From assembly GCA_948474755.1 (NCBI GenBank), contig CAOLHI010000152.1, forward strand, positions 372,001 through 436,000: DNA of 64,000 nucleotides. The letters are read 5' to 3'. The number at the start of each line of letters is the position of its first letter. The first letter of the stretch is position 1. This DNA comes from Ctenosaura bakeri. Taxonomy: Eukaryota; Chordata; Lepidosauria; Squamata; Iguanidae. Shown one piece after another: positions 46,649 to 56,251 of this stretch. Below the pieces are notes generated by a model. That model was not told the DNA's origin. It was given only the letters and a program-made list of their open reading frames with translations, and did not search any database. The position numbers and the translations under genes were made by a program.

Positions 46649-48929
46649 AAACCTATTAACTCTGGGCTTTTCTGCCTAATTCTTCTTGACCTTATGACCT
46701 GGCCATGCTGACCTAGCCCAGGTATACAGCCAATGTCCTGCTTCCTGCATATTTCCCAATCATGTGTCAAATTTTTATGTGAAAATGATACTTCTTGCCA
46801 ATTTTGCTATCCTGCAGGATGGGATATGTAAGATCCTCTGTCACCACTGGATAAGTGGAAAGCTGGCCCAAAGGGAAGTGTGGGAAGAGTGATGTGCGTC
46901 AATTCTAAAGTCTTTCTTGTTTGCTCAGATGCCTTTCCTTTTCTTTTCCCCTGAAGGATAGGAATATGTGCATGTATGAAGCCTAGATCCACAGATTTTC
47001 TACATTTCCCACTTCCACATCTAGTCCAGTATTTTGAGAGGATTTTAAAGAAACAAACCTGACCAATGGACTCATTCCTTACATGTATTCACTGGTTAAA
47101 GCATATTTATTTTCTATCCATACTTTTCAAGAGAAAGTAAACCTATCCATCATTTTCTCCAGACTACCCCCACTTTATATGGTGTATGTGAGGGGATTAT
47201 TTCAAATGCATCATTTTCTATTTAGGAAGCTCTGCCACATTTCCTGTTCTCTCTATATCTTGTTTGCTGTGTGTTCAGCAATTTATGTGTGAATGTGCAT
47301 TGTAATTCAAGTTTGCCTATGACACACTATTGGACAAGGTTCCAAGATCCCTTGTAGACATGTATATTCAGAACATCTGTGAGTTTATATATGTACTCTG
47401 AGGCCACATATGATAACAACTTTCACAATAAAAGTAGAAGTTGTGTACCTCCTAAGTCTTATTGGTAGAGAAAAATAATTCATAATGCACAGAAAAATGT
47501 TAAGAATTTAAAATGAAAATGGCTAAACTGCACACAATGGGGAGATATACTTTACTCAAAAAGGAAAGGCACAAATAGGCATGCACATTGAGAAAAATTT
47601 ATTAAAATGAGAATAAATTTGAAAAATTAAAAAGGCTCACAACCTGATAGGAGACAAGGGTGAGAAGAAAATACAAGTAGTCTTTGGCGACATAGATCAG
47701 ACAGACAGACAGACCAAGATAGATGATCACCTACTTAATGGGGGTGTGAAATCATACTGTACAATGGCATATAATGTACTCTCATTGCATGAAGAGGTTT
47801 ATGTTAGTCCACCTATTCTGAATACTGGGTCAGGGGAACAGGAGAGAATTCAAAAACTTTGATGAAATGCAAGTCCGCAGGGTATGTTGCCAAAGTTAAT
47901 GGAAGAAAAGGTATTTACGGTTAAAAATGAAGTCTCACAATCTTTCTCAATTTTTGTAAATACTCTGTTTATTGTTTCTAATACATGAAGACTCTTGATT
48001 TATCACATTCTGTGACTACATACTCATAACAAGTAACATATAAGAAAATTAAATATTGATGCTCATGGTAGTACAGTAACAATATTTCATAGTCTTTCAC
48101 CAAATAAGCAGTGATCTTTGTTGCTTTACATTCATTATTGAGAAAATATTCCCATCTTTCTCTAGAAAAACTCAGAAAAGATGTTCTGTCTCAACAATAC
48201 ATACCCTGTTTTCACTTTAGGAATATATAGTTTTGGGACTGGACAGTGCTGATGATAAAGTACCTTTAACACCAAGCTCCTTTTGATGCTTAAGTCTCTT
48301 TCTGAAATGTTTCTAAAAAGCCCAATGGTCATAGAAAGCTATTGTAAAACACATACTTTTGAAAAGAAACCCTCACAATGGTTTGTGCTATTTCAAAACT
48401 TCTCCTATTCAAAAAGAAACAAATAAATATGATCTACCTAGTTATAAAATTTTTAAGTCTAATTTATTTTAGTCATGGAAATTGTCATGGAAACTGTCAT
48501 GGAAACTACAACTGATTGCCTTTGGCAGGTTTTTTCCCATATATTAATGAGATACACACCATCCAACTAAATCTATCAGTCTCCTTCAGTCTACTGAAAT
48601 GAAAAGAAATTACTGAGCAGTGAAATCATACATTTGTGTGACCCTGAGTATGTTTGGGCATGTGCATATGTTAGGTTGTTACTAGAGCATGCCTAAAATG
48701 AGTTCCAAAGCAGATTTGGCATTTCTTCAAATGAAAAAACATAAAAGAATTTTAGGTGGAAATCAAAATATTTCTGGTGAGACATGCGAAGATAGAAAGA
48801 CAGATGCTTGGACAAAAATCCTAATTGGGGATACAGAACTAGTCATGTGTTTGTCTAGATTGTGTTGAGCTGAATTTCAGATTGGGAAGCATGCTGCAAG
48901 ACTTACCTCACAGCGCCAGTTGCAGGGTG
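46649..48929. other. Nothing recognised
   Basis: AT-rich sequence. A 12-bp unit (GTCATGGAAACT) is repeated three times near 48473-48508. No gene or element identified. Confidence 0.5.
48473..48508. repeat. 12-bp unit in three tandem copies
   Basis: GTCATGGAAATT, GTCATGGAAACT, GTCATGGAAACT in tandem. Confidence 0.85.
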
Positions 48930-49526
48930 GAGTGGGAGGTGAAGATGGCTGCCCTGCTGGCCTCCTGGCTGGTATGAGGAGTCATTTCCAGGTGTGCAGG
49001 CCTTGAAGGATGCCCCAGATGCCCAGGAGGTGGCAGTCAATCAAAGTGCACCTCCCACACTCCAATTGGTTGCCTTGGCCAGTTGGGTAGCCATAGGGGA
49101 TCACCTCCCCGCGACCACGTGGGAAGCTAGCACTCTGCATTCAGGCTACTTGCTTCCTCATCATTTCTGGATCTTCGTTTGTCCCACAGCAGTGGTGGCA
49201 GCAGTGGTCAAGTGGTGGTGGTTCAGTGGTGGTGGTGGTTCCTGCCGGTGGGGGACTTAGTGGAGCAGCAGTTGTTACCAAGCAATGGGTTAGCAGGGTT
49301 TTCAGTGGGTGAGAGGTGACGCAGGTTGGCAGTGAGTGGCAGGGGTCCAAGACAGTGGTGGTGGCAGTTGAGCAGTGGTGCAGGACGGCAGCCAGCTTAT
49401 CGGGCTTGCAAGCAGTGGAGTGGCAGCACTCCTGAGTGGTGGCAGCAGTGGTGGTAAATGAGCAGTGGTGAACAAAGAGGGTATTCAGCAGCTAGGCCAG
49501 GCAGTGGAGAGTCATTTGGTGGGTGG
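48930..49526. other. GC-rich stretch with GTGG/CAG-rich low complexity
   Basis: Composition changes sharply. 49185-49480 is dominated by GTGGTGG and GCAGTGG units. The start (GAAGATGGCTGCCCTGCTGG, then CCAATTGGTTGCCTTGGCC) could be part of a retroelement leader, but no element can be assigned. The 88-codon frame at 48994-49260 is low complexity in its second half and unsupported. Confidence 0.5.
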
Positions 49527-50082
49527 TGTCAAGGTCAGAGACCTGGGCGGTGAGCCAGCCCAGAGAAGGGAGTGTGAGAGCCAGCAAAGTCCAGCCAGGA
49601 GGAGACAAGCAAGCATTTTACACAAGGGAGTTCATTTACCAGAGCATCAAGTGAAAGCTGTAGTCAGAGTTCCAAATGCCAAAGGTCAAGAGATCAATTC
49701 AGGGTAGTAGGAACTGGGTGCTGGAAGCAAGGAAGAGGCAAAAGGAGGGCTTGAAAGAAGTTTGCCAGAAGCAAAAGAAAGCTTCCAAGTAGGAAGTTAT
49801 ATAGCCCAAGACACAGGTGTGGCTAGTCACTGCTTCTTGAACTTAAACAAGGAAGCCTCCCTTTGCTCAGCTCTCTTGAGTCTCCATCTTGTTTGTGGGC
49901 TGATTGGCACAGGCTCTAAACCATCTTCAGAATCGGATCCCTGTTGCCCTAAAGGAGCAGGCAGAGGAATGTCCGAGCCTGCTTGGTCCCTGGCAGCAGG
50001 GGGAGCTTTTGAGCTGCAGGACTCATCTTCATCCAGAGCCACAGGGACCAACAGCTGCTGCTCATCAGCAGCAGCTCTGACA
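49527..50082 (-). mobile_element. LTR related to the 46-kb solo LTR, minus strand
   Basis: Plus-strand boundaries TGTCAAGGTC and GCTCTGACA, so the minus strand begins TGTCAGAGC and ends CTTGACA. The minus strand encodes an acidic stretch (LDEDESCSSK, GSDSEDGLEPVP) followed by a basic tail (RWRLKRAEQREA), the same order as in 46008-46643, then a CTATATAAC TATA-like box at about 49796-49804. The flanks GGTGG and GGGGC agree at only three of five bases, so whether it is solo is unresolved. Confidence 0.6.
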
Positions 50083-50381
50083 GGGGCTTTAGTTATCACA
50101 GGTGGGCCCCTTGAGCCTGGGGGGCTCAGGCTGCCTGGGTGTGGGAGTTGCAGCCATTCAGTCATTCTAGGGGCAATAAGGACTGGCATTTGGCTGGACC
50201 GGGGTCTTGGTGCCTCTGGGCTGTTTCATCTGGGTCATTGCCTGGGGTGGTCTGAGGGCTCAGGCCATGGTGTAGCATGATGCACTATGCTTTGAGTCAG
50301 CCTTCACCCACCCCCTAATTCTGGCCACCCCTCCCCCAGTGGCATGGTCCTTCACCCCCTGCATCCCAGCTGCCACCACAC
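50083..50381. other. GC-rich sequence between two LTRs
   Basis: No element or gene could be assigned. The plus-strand open frame that ends at 50280 overlaps the LTR-coding frame on the other strand. Confidence 0.4.
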
Positions 50382-50783
50382 TGTCAGGGGATGATGGGAG
50401 TTTCAGCCCCACAGAAAACACAGCAGAAAAGCCAGAGCACAGCTAGCCAACAGCAGCAACCTTGTTCCCCAATAAGGCTACTCACACACAGGAGTTTCTT
50501 CCAAAACAGGAGGCACTTTATCTTGCAGCAAAGTTCCATTATTTACAAAACAGAGGCTTACACCAAGCACCAGGTTTGGTCAACAGACAATATAGACTGG
50601 GGATTGCTTTCTTATATACATATCTACAACCAATCAGGTAAGGGTTTGCACACCTCCCTTTACCTTCTGCACACGACCCCAGTTCCTTATGCAACCTTGC
50701 AATTACCCACAGTTGGGGTGTGATGCAACACCTTTGCAGTGGGCTGATCATTTTCCAAGGTTCCCAGCCTGGAATCCCTGACA
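50382..50783 (-). mobile_element. LTR, minus strand (Gypsy-like)
   Basis: 402 bp. On the plus strand it begins TGTCAGGGGATG and ends GGAATCCCTGACA, a TGTCAGGG/CCCTGACA inverted terminal repeat. On the minus strand a TATA-like TGTATATAAG lies at 50611-50620. Directly upstream in that sense (50784-50800) is a 17-base purine run, a good polypurine tract, so this is most likely a 3' LTR with internal remnant at higher coordinates. The flanks CACAC and CACCC (four of five) would instead fit a solo insertion. Confidence 0.75.
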
Positions 50784-51480
50784 CACCCCTCTTCTCCTCC
50801 ACGCCCATTCTCCCCTCGGGCCTGGTCCCTGCTGTCACTGCAGCTTGAGGGAGCATGCCTCCCAAGCATGCACCTCCTGTGCAGGAGCCTCTGCCTCACA
50901 CTCGGTGCCAGGCGGGGTGGCAGAGGAAATCCTGGGACAGCCTGGCCCTGGTCTCCAGGTGATCCTGCTCCACAGAGTCGGCCGGGTGCTCCTCAGACTC
51001 TGCAAGGGACTCTGCCCCATGCAGCATAGCAGTCTTGGCAGGTCTCACTCAGACAATAGAGTTATTAGCCAAGAAAGTGCAATGGCTGGACATGCAGCCT
51101 GTACCTGCCTCCTGGCCCCCTGAAACCCAGGGTGAGGCTGCTGCACCTTCTGTGCAATCACGGGTTCGACAGGGCTGTTGGCAGTGATCACCATCTTCAT
51201 CACCCCCCCCCAGCACCTCATCCTCATCAGATTCCAGCTCTGCATCCTCTAGCCTGGAGAGGCACGGCAGGAAGAGGAGTAAGAACAAGCGGTGCAGAAG
51301 GAAGAGCAGAGGGGACTCAAACATCAGCGGGGCATGGGGTGAGTCCTCAGCCAATGGACTGTGGGCTCCAGAGTACTGGAAGGCTGCAGCATATGTGCCT
51401 GGGCTCTCTGTGTAGGCCATCTGCAGGTGCTTGGGCAAGAATCAGGAGGGAACCGGCCCAGGGCCATGTGGGATGGCACA
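50784..51480 (-). mobile_element. Probable LTR-element internal remnant
   Basis: It starts at the polypurine tract next to the LTR. The minus strand has an acidic open stretch (LESDEDEVLGGGDEDGD) near 51190-51250, resembling the linker regions of the nearby LTR-coding frames. No protease, RT or integrase motif is visible. The upper limit is uncertain because DIRS-type gag begins around 51490 on the other strand. Confidence 0.4.
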
Positions 51481-51489
51481 TCTGGGACC

Positions 51490-52140
51490 AAGGGGAGGTG
51501 ACTCTTGCTACCTTCAGGGATCACGAGGATCCTCTAGGGATCCATTTAGACAGAAAGACTAGGGAGCGTATTCTGGATGGCTATTATTTGGATTTTTTTT
51601 TTCTCCTCAAGCCTGAGGGAGAGGAGGGACAGGTACCCAAATCCAGAAAAAAGCATAGAAAGGAGGGGGAAAAAACAAGTTGGCTGAATGCATGTTCAGC
51701 AACTGGCTGGCAGGGTATAATATTTTCATGGGGGTAGTCTCGGTGGCATACCCTGACAGAGATTGGCACCTTTCCAACCATTTGGGTAATGTCCTCAAGG
51801 CTAGGTCCCTGGCAGGTGAGTCTGTAGCCATCAAATATGACTGTGCCTTCCACAAGCAGGCCTCTCAGAGTGAGTCCATGCATTGGGACCTGATCAATGA
51901 CAAACTCTGGCTTGTGATCGTTGGCCCTCACATCAGGGGCAGAGCGGAAGGTAATAAGCTTTTTCGTGGGCGGGGAAAAAAGATTTAAGGTGACTGGTGT
52001 GCTGGGAGTTCAAGCAGGTCAAGTGTCAATGGGCTCAGTGCAAGTTTGCTCAGTGCAAGTTTGAACACAGCTGCAAAGGCTGCCTGGGATCCCAACCCAG
52101 GGTGTCCTGCCCTTGGCATGGCGGAACCCAGTTCTCCCAC
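51490..52140 (+). pseudogene. DIRS-type gag remnant
   Basis: Two frames carry it. 51490-51680 encodes HLDRKTRERILDGYYLDFFF then LLKPEGEE. After a shift near 51680, FSNWLAGYNIFMGVV and YDCAFHKQASQ, with MHWDLINDKLWLVI, correspond to the W/WD/LWL pattern seen in DIRS/Ngaro gag proteins (recalled, not searched). A further break near 51985 leads to a cysteine-rich segment ending CKFEHSCKGC (52054-52083), a CCCH or knuckle-like motif. A 15-bp tandem duplication (52033-52062) repeats AQCKF within it. Confidence 0.65.
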
Positions 52141-53225
52141 TCGGGCCATGGTGGTGGCAACCAACCCAAGTAGGAAGGATGGTCCCCTGTCTGCTCCCCC
52201 AGGCAGCGGTGCAGAGACCATCAGGCGTTAGTTTCACTCCCTCTCATTCCCCAGTTTGCCTGCCTGTGCTCCACCCCCTCCTGGAGCTTTATCCGGACCA
52301 GAGGGCAGTGCATTTCATTGAGCATGGATTCATGGTGGGCTTCTGCATCCTGGCCATTGGGCCTCGGTTGGCCTTCAAGGCTCGCAACTTGAAATCAGCC
52401 CATGATCTTCCACAGGTGGTTGCCAACAAAATTGCTGAGGAGGTGCAGGCAGGCAGGGTGGTGGGCTCCTCCTCCTCCCCACCTATGCCTAATCTCAGGG
52501 TGTCTCCCCTCGGCGTGGTCCCCAAAAAGACCCCTGGAGAGTTCAGGCTCATTCATAACCTGTCCTTCCCAAAGGGTTCATATGTTAAAAATGCCATTCC
52601 CTGTGACCTTTGTTCAGCTCATTATTCCTCTTTTGATCAGGCCGTTGGCCTGGTGAGGTCATGCAGACAGGAGGCACTCATGGCCAAGTGTGATATACAG
52701 TCTACCTTCAGGCTACTTCTGGTTCATCTGGATGATTACTGTCTCCTGAGATTCAAATTTGGTGGGTTTTGGTACTACAATAGGGTCATGCCTGTGGGGT
52801 GAGCTGTCAGTTGTGCAGCTTTCGAAACCTTTAGCACCTTCCTGGAATGGGCAGTTGAGTGCCAGGCGGGATCCTCACTGGTCACCCATCACCTAGACAA
52901 TTTTATGTTTGTGGGGAAGAGTGGGTCGGGGGATTGTGCCAAATTGTCAGAGGTTTTCCAAGAATTGGCATATGAGCTTGGAGTTTCATTGGCACAGGAA
53001 AAGAAAGAAGGCCTTTCCACATCGCATTCTTATTTGGGCATCCAGCTTGACTTGGTCCAGGGAGTGTTCTGCCTGTCAGCTGACAAGCTGGTGGGCATCA
53101 AGGAGCTTATTGCTTCCTTCATGGAGCAGAATAAGGCCTCCTTGAAGGAGGTGCAGACCTTGCTGGGGCACCTCAACTTTGCCTGCAGGGTCATGCCACT
53201 GGGAGGGCTTTCTGTGCCAGGCTAG
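52113..53225 (+). pseudogene. DIRS-type reverse transcriptase
   Basis: One frame spans 52113-53225 with a single internal stop (TGA, 52800-52802). RT landmarks are LGVVPKKTPGEFRLIHNLSF near residue 130, AIPCDL, then MAKCDIQSTFRLLLVH, with the first catalytic Asp at 52692-52694. After the stop, CAAFETFSTFLEWAV leads to HHLDNFMFVG at 52887-52916. In this family the box is normally LDD; here the second Asp codon is AAT (Asn, 52899-52901). YLGIQLD and LLGHLNFACRV follow. A frameshift near 53203 ends the frame. The upstream start of the frame is probably gag or linker rather than a true ATG. Confidence 0.85.
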
Positions 53226-53760
53226 CAAGCATTACATCGGGTGTGAAGGCCCCTCATCATTGCATCCACATCACCAGGGGTTTGGCTTTCCTTCCTTGAA
53301 AATTTCAATGGGGTGTCAGTTCGGCAGGACAGATTTGAGCCTGGTCAGGCACTCTAGATTCAGTCCGACGCAGCTGGGTCAGTTGATTTTGTAGTTTTCT
53401 TTCAAGGGCGCTGGTGCGCTAGGTGTTGGCAGCAGGCATGGCTGGCAGGAGATGTGGTTAGGGACCTCACTGTTTTGGAATTTTTTCTGATCCTGGTGGC
53501 AGTTTCCATTTGGTCTGAGGAGTTCAGCAGTAAGAAGATCTGCTTTTGGAGAGACAATCAGGCGGTGGTGGCTGTCATCAATCGCCAGTTGTCCAAGTCC
53601 AACAGAGTTATGAGAGGTTTGTTCTTGTCTCCTTGTCCACTAACATATCCTTATCAGCTAGATTTGTTCCAGGGCTGGACAATGTGATTGCGGACTCTTT
53701 GTCTCACTTCTAGGAAAAGAGGTTTCAATCTTTGGCCCCAGAAGCAGACCCCGTACCAGC
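53204..53760 (+). pseudogene. DIRS-type RNase H
   Basis: After the 53203 shift the sequence continues GRAFCARLASITSGVKAPHH in another frame. 53454-53640 holds TVLEFFLILVAVSIWSEEF and KKICFWRDNQAVVAVINRQL, the RNase H strands with the WRDN acidic site. A frame change near 53640 then gives RFVPGLDNVIADSLSHF and a stop (TAG, 53711-53713), with EKRFQSLAPEADP after it. These blocks match the RNase H part of DIRS pol. Confidence 0.8.
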
Positions 53761-53802
53761 AGCATTCCCGGAGGAGCTCTGGGACCTTGGGTACAATGAG
53801 TA

Positions 53803-54695
53803 ATGGAAGGGTTGTTCCAGTCCATTGCACCTAGCACCTTTCGGGCTTACCACAAGGCATCAGAAGGTTCCAGGACTTTTGTCGGTTCCAGAAGTATCGT
53901 CTTGTGGGCAAGATCCCTGAGTGGCATGTGTTGCATTTCATGGCTCACTTATGGGACCATGGACTTTCTCCCCGTTCTCTTGCAGCTCATCTGGCTGGCA
54001 TCTCCTTCTTCTGCAAGGCTGCAGGGTGGGGTGATCCCTGTGCATCTTTCTGGGTCAGAAAGATGCTGGTGGGCTGGGGATGCTTGCCTCCCCGTTCCAT
54101 GGACATGAGGCAGCTGATTTCATACAACCTGCTTGGATACCTGAGCCAATCCCTGCTTGGAGTTTGCCGTTCCCGCTTTGAAGTGGCACTGTCAGGGCTG
54201 ATTTTACCATTGCATTCTTTGGCGCATTCAGGGCGGGCAAGCTTGTGTGCAGCTCCAAGAAGGATGCGTCCAACAGGGCATTCTTGGTTGGAGATGCTGC
54301 CTTCTATGGGTCTTCTCTCACCTTGCGCATAAGGTACTCGGAGAATGACCAGCAGGGGCGGGGGACCATGGTGTGGCTCCATGCATGGCATGGGAATGGC
54401 CCTTGCCCGATTAAGGCAGTGACCAGGTACCTGCATTTGACGCCCAAGGGACTGCCCCCCCTGTTAATCCACCAGAATTGCACTGTGTTGTCAAGATTCC
54501 AGTTTGTGGCCATCCTATGGGCGGCCCTGGCCCCCCTTGGGCTACCTCCAGCGCAGTTTGCGAGTTACTCTTTTCGGATCGGGCTGCTACTGTGGCTTTG
54601 GAATGGGGTCTGTCGGACGGGGACATAATGAGGGTTGGAAGGTGGAGATCCAGGGCCTTTGCGGGTTACATCAGACTTGAATTAAAACTCTGAGC
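53803..54695 (+). pseudogene. Tyrosine recombinase of DIRS element
   Basis: Spread over at least four frames: AYHKASEGSRTF (53850), HLWDHGLSPRSLAAHLAGIS (53950), SNRAFLVGDAAFYGSSLTLR (54270) and LEWGLSDGDIMRVGRWRSRA then FAGYIRLELK (to 54693). The SFRIG box sits at 54569-54583 with Tyr (TAC, 54566-54568) where the family has the catalytic His. The Arg (CGG, 54575-54577) and the C-terminal Tyr (TAC, 54667-54669) remain. Known role: integrates the circular cDNA by site-specific recombination, without a target-site duplication. Confidence 0.8.
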
Positions 54696-55180
54696 TTCCC
54701 ACACTGGCCTTCATCCATGGCCCATGTGGGACCAGTTGGGGAGAGCGTTCCTGGCCTGACACACCTCTTTATTGGCTGCAGCTGTGGGGTTGGTGATAGG
54801 CAGTGCCCCAGGCAGCCCTGCCCTGTTGGTGGTCACATGGGTCTTGGATCCAGGTTGGTGGGGGCCAATGGCCTTTGGGCAAGGTTCACTGGCCCCTTGC
54901 GGTTTGGAAGGGGGTGCAAGGCAGCAGTGAGCATGTCCAGCTTGGGGGGACATACCTTGCTTGCACCTCCTGGTGACAGGGGGTTCCACCGTGGGATCCC
55001 CTGATGGCTAATTGTGATTCTGGCACCTGGTAGATAGCCTGGGTCAGCAACAGGATAATCGATGCAAGGATCCAGACCCATGTTTGGCCAACCCATGGTA
55101 TGTTGTAGCCAATAAAATTGTGGCCTTTGTTTCCCAATGTTTGTGTGTGTTTCATTCTGTAGCCTCATCGCCCCTACCCA
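54696..55180 (+). other. DIRS 3' region (approximate)
   Basis: GC-rich up to about 55100, with AATAAA inside CCAATAAAATTG at 55103-55114. Frames on both strands here show no SGNH hydrolase or other accessory domain. No split direct repeat was found by eye. Confidence 0.45.
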
Positions 55181-55312
55181 CACAAGTAGATCTTTCTAAA
55201 TTCTTGTAGCAGTTGCCAGATACTCATCCAGTATGTACCCTCCTACTCATTTCCAGTGATGGTCCCCATGCATTATTCTCTGATTGGCAATTGTAAACAT
55301 ATAAGAAAGAGA

Positions 55313-55317
55313 CTTGG
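55313..55317. repeat. 5-bp target-site duplication CTTGG
   Basis: CTTGG at 55313-55317 and 55500-55504 flanks a family B copy. Confidence 0.8.
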
Positions 55318-55499
55318 GGCCTTTCTGCACCACCTTGTTATAGTGCTGTTATTCCACTTTAAACCTGCTTAGTTTACTGAGGCCAAAGACCTCTCTGGCT
55401 GATAATTCTAAATGCCCTTCCCTAGACTGCAAACCCCAGGATTCCATAGGATGTTGAAAGTGAAATAATAGCACTATAACATTGTACTGTGGAATGGTC
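55318..55499. mobile_element. Family B short palindromic transposon, copy 2
   Basis: GGCCTTTCTGCACCACCTTG, TATAGTGCTGTTATTCCACT at the left; AATAATAGCACTATAACATT and GTACTGTGGAATGGTC at the right; the middle reads TAGTTTACTGAGGCC and CTTCCCTAGACTGCAAACC. 182 bp with exact CTTGG duplications. The same 5-bp duplication length as family A supports one transposase group. Confidence 0.85.
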
Positions 55500-55578
55500 C
55501 TTGGGCTGGAATTAAGCTCACTTAATTTTTTTACATTATCTTTTTTTATTATTTGTGTGTCTGAGGAATCAACATATA

Positions 55579-56249
55579 TAGTTGGCCGTTCACATTCGCT
55601 ACGGTTAGGAGCAGAAGCCCACGCTAAAGTGGAAAAATCACAAATATCAAAACATGTGTTTATCTATGGGAAGTGGGTGAAGCATACCGGGGAGAGTGAG
55701 CACTCAGGCTCCAAATCAGGGCCATTTCCACACAACACTGTTATAGTACTATTATTCCACTTTCAATATCCTGTGGAATTCTGAGGTTTGTAGTTTTCTG
55801 AGGCCAAGGAGCTCTCTGGCTGAGAATTCTAAAGGCTCTCTCTCTAAACTGCAAACCTCAGGATTCCATAGGAGGTTGAAAGTGGAATGATAGCACTATA
55901 ACAGTGTGGTGCAGAAATGGGCCAGGTCAGCAAAGGGGAGGGAAAGGGGGTGGTTTGGCATGGTGGCCCTATGCTCCTTCCTTCCTGCCCATCTCCTTCT
56001 TCGGGTGGGGGGCACCAAAAGAGAGTTTGGGGTGCTGAGAAATTGGGCTGCAAGCCATCCTTGTCTAGCCAAGCAGTGGCTAGTGGAGGAGGAGGACCAC
56101 AGGCAAGTTTTTAAAGCAGCTTGATTGAAGCCACTGAGAGGGAAGGTTCCCCTGAAAAAGAAGTGTCTGAGATGAGGGGCAGGGGTTGGAAAAACTCACA
56201 TATAATCAAATCCGTGAATGTGAAACCTGCTGATATGGAGGGCTGACTG
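55579..56249. mobile_element. Tigger-like element with nested family B
   Basis: The left end TAGTTGGCCGTTCACATTCG and the reverse complement of the right end (CAGTCAGCCCTCCATATCAG, then CAGGTTTCACATTCACGG) are inverted partners; TA flanks both sides (55577-55578, 56250-56251). The termini recall Tigger-type (Tc1/mariner) ends. The interior carries a family B insertion (55720-55922). No transposase frame is visible. Confidence 0.75.
55720..55922. mobile_element. Family B short palindromic transposon, copy 3
   Basis: GGCCATTTCCACACAACACT, TATAGTACTATTATTCCACT at the left; GTGGAATGATAGCACTATAA and CAGTGTGGTGCAGAAATGGG at the right; the middle has TTTGTAGTTTTCTGAGGCC. It lies inside the Tigger-like element. 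The target duplication is unclear (TCAGG against CAGGT). Confidence 0.85.
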
Positions 56250-56251
56250 TA

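Larger units (their letters stand above)
51490..55180 (+). mobile_element. Decayed DIRS-order retrotransposon
   Basis: Order on the plus strand: gag-like region (51490-52140), reverse transcriptase (about 52300-53200), RNase H (53450-53720), tyrosine recombinase (53800-54695), then a GC-rich 3' region with AATAAA at about 55106. RT-RNase H followed by a tyrosine recombinase instead of an integrase defines the DIRS order. I see no methyltransferase domain, which favours a Ngaro-like rather than DIRS1-like member. I could not find the terminal repeats, so the ends are approximate. Frameshifts and stops in every domain make it inactive. Confidence 0.85.

Noticed and set aside
48994..49260. 88-codon frame in GC-rich DNA, possible host first exon or CpG-island gene
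   Set aside because: The second half is GTGG low complexity, CpG is not clearly enriched, and there is no downstream coding continuation.
49762..50280. 172-codon plus-strand frame
   Set aside because: It is antisense to the minus-strand LTR frame with the acidic/basic pattern and has no domain of its own.
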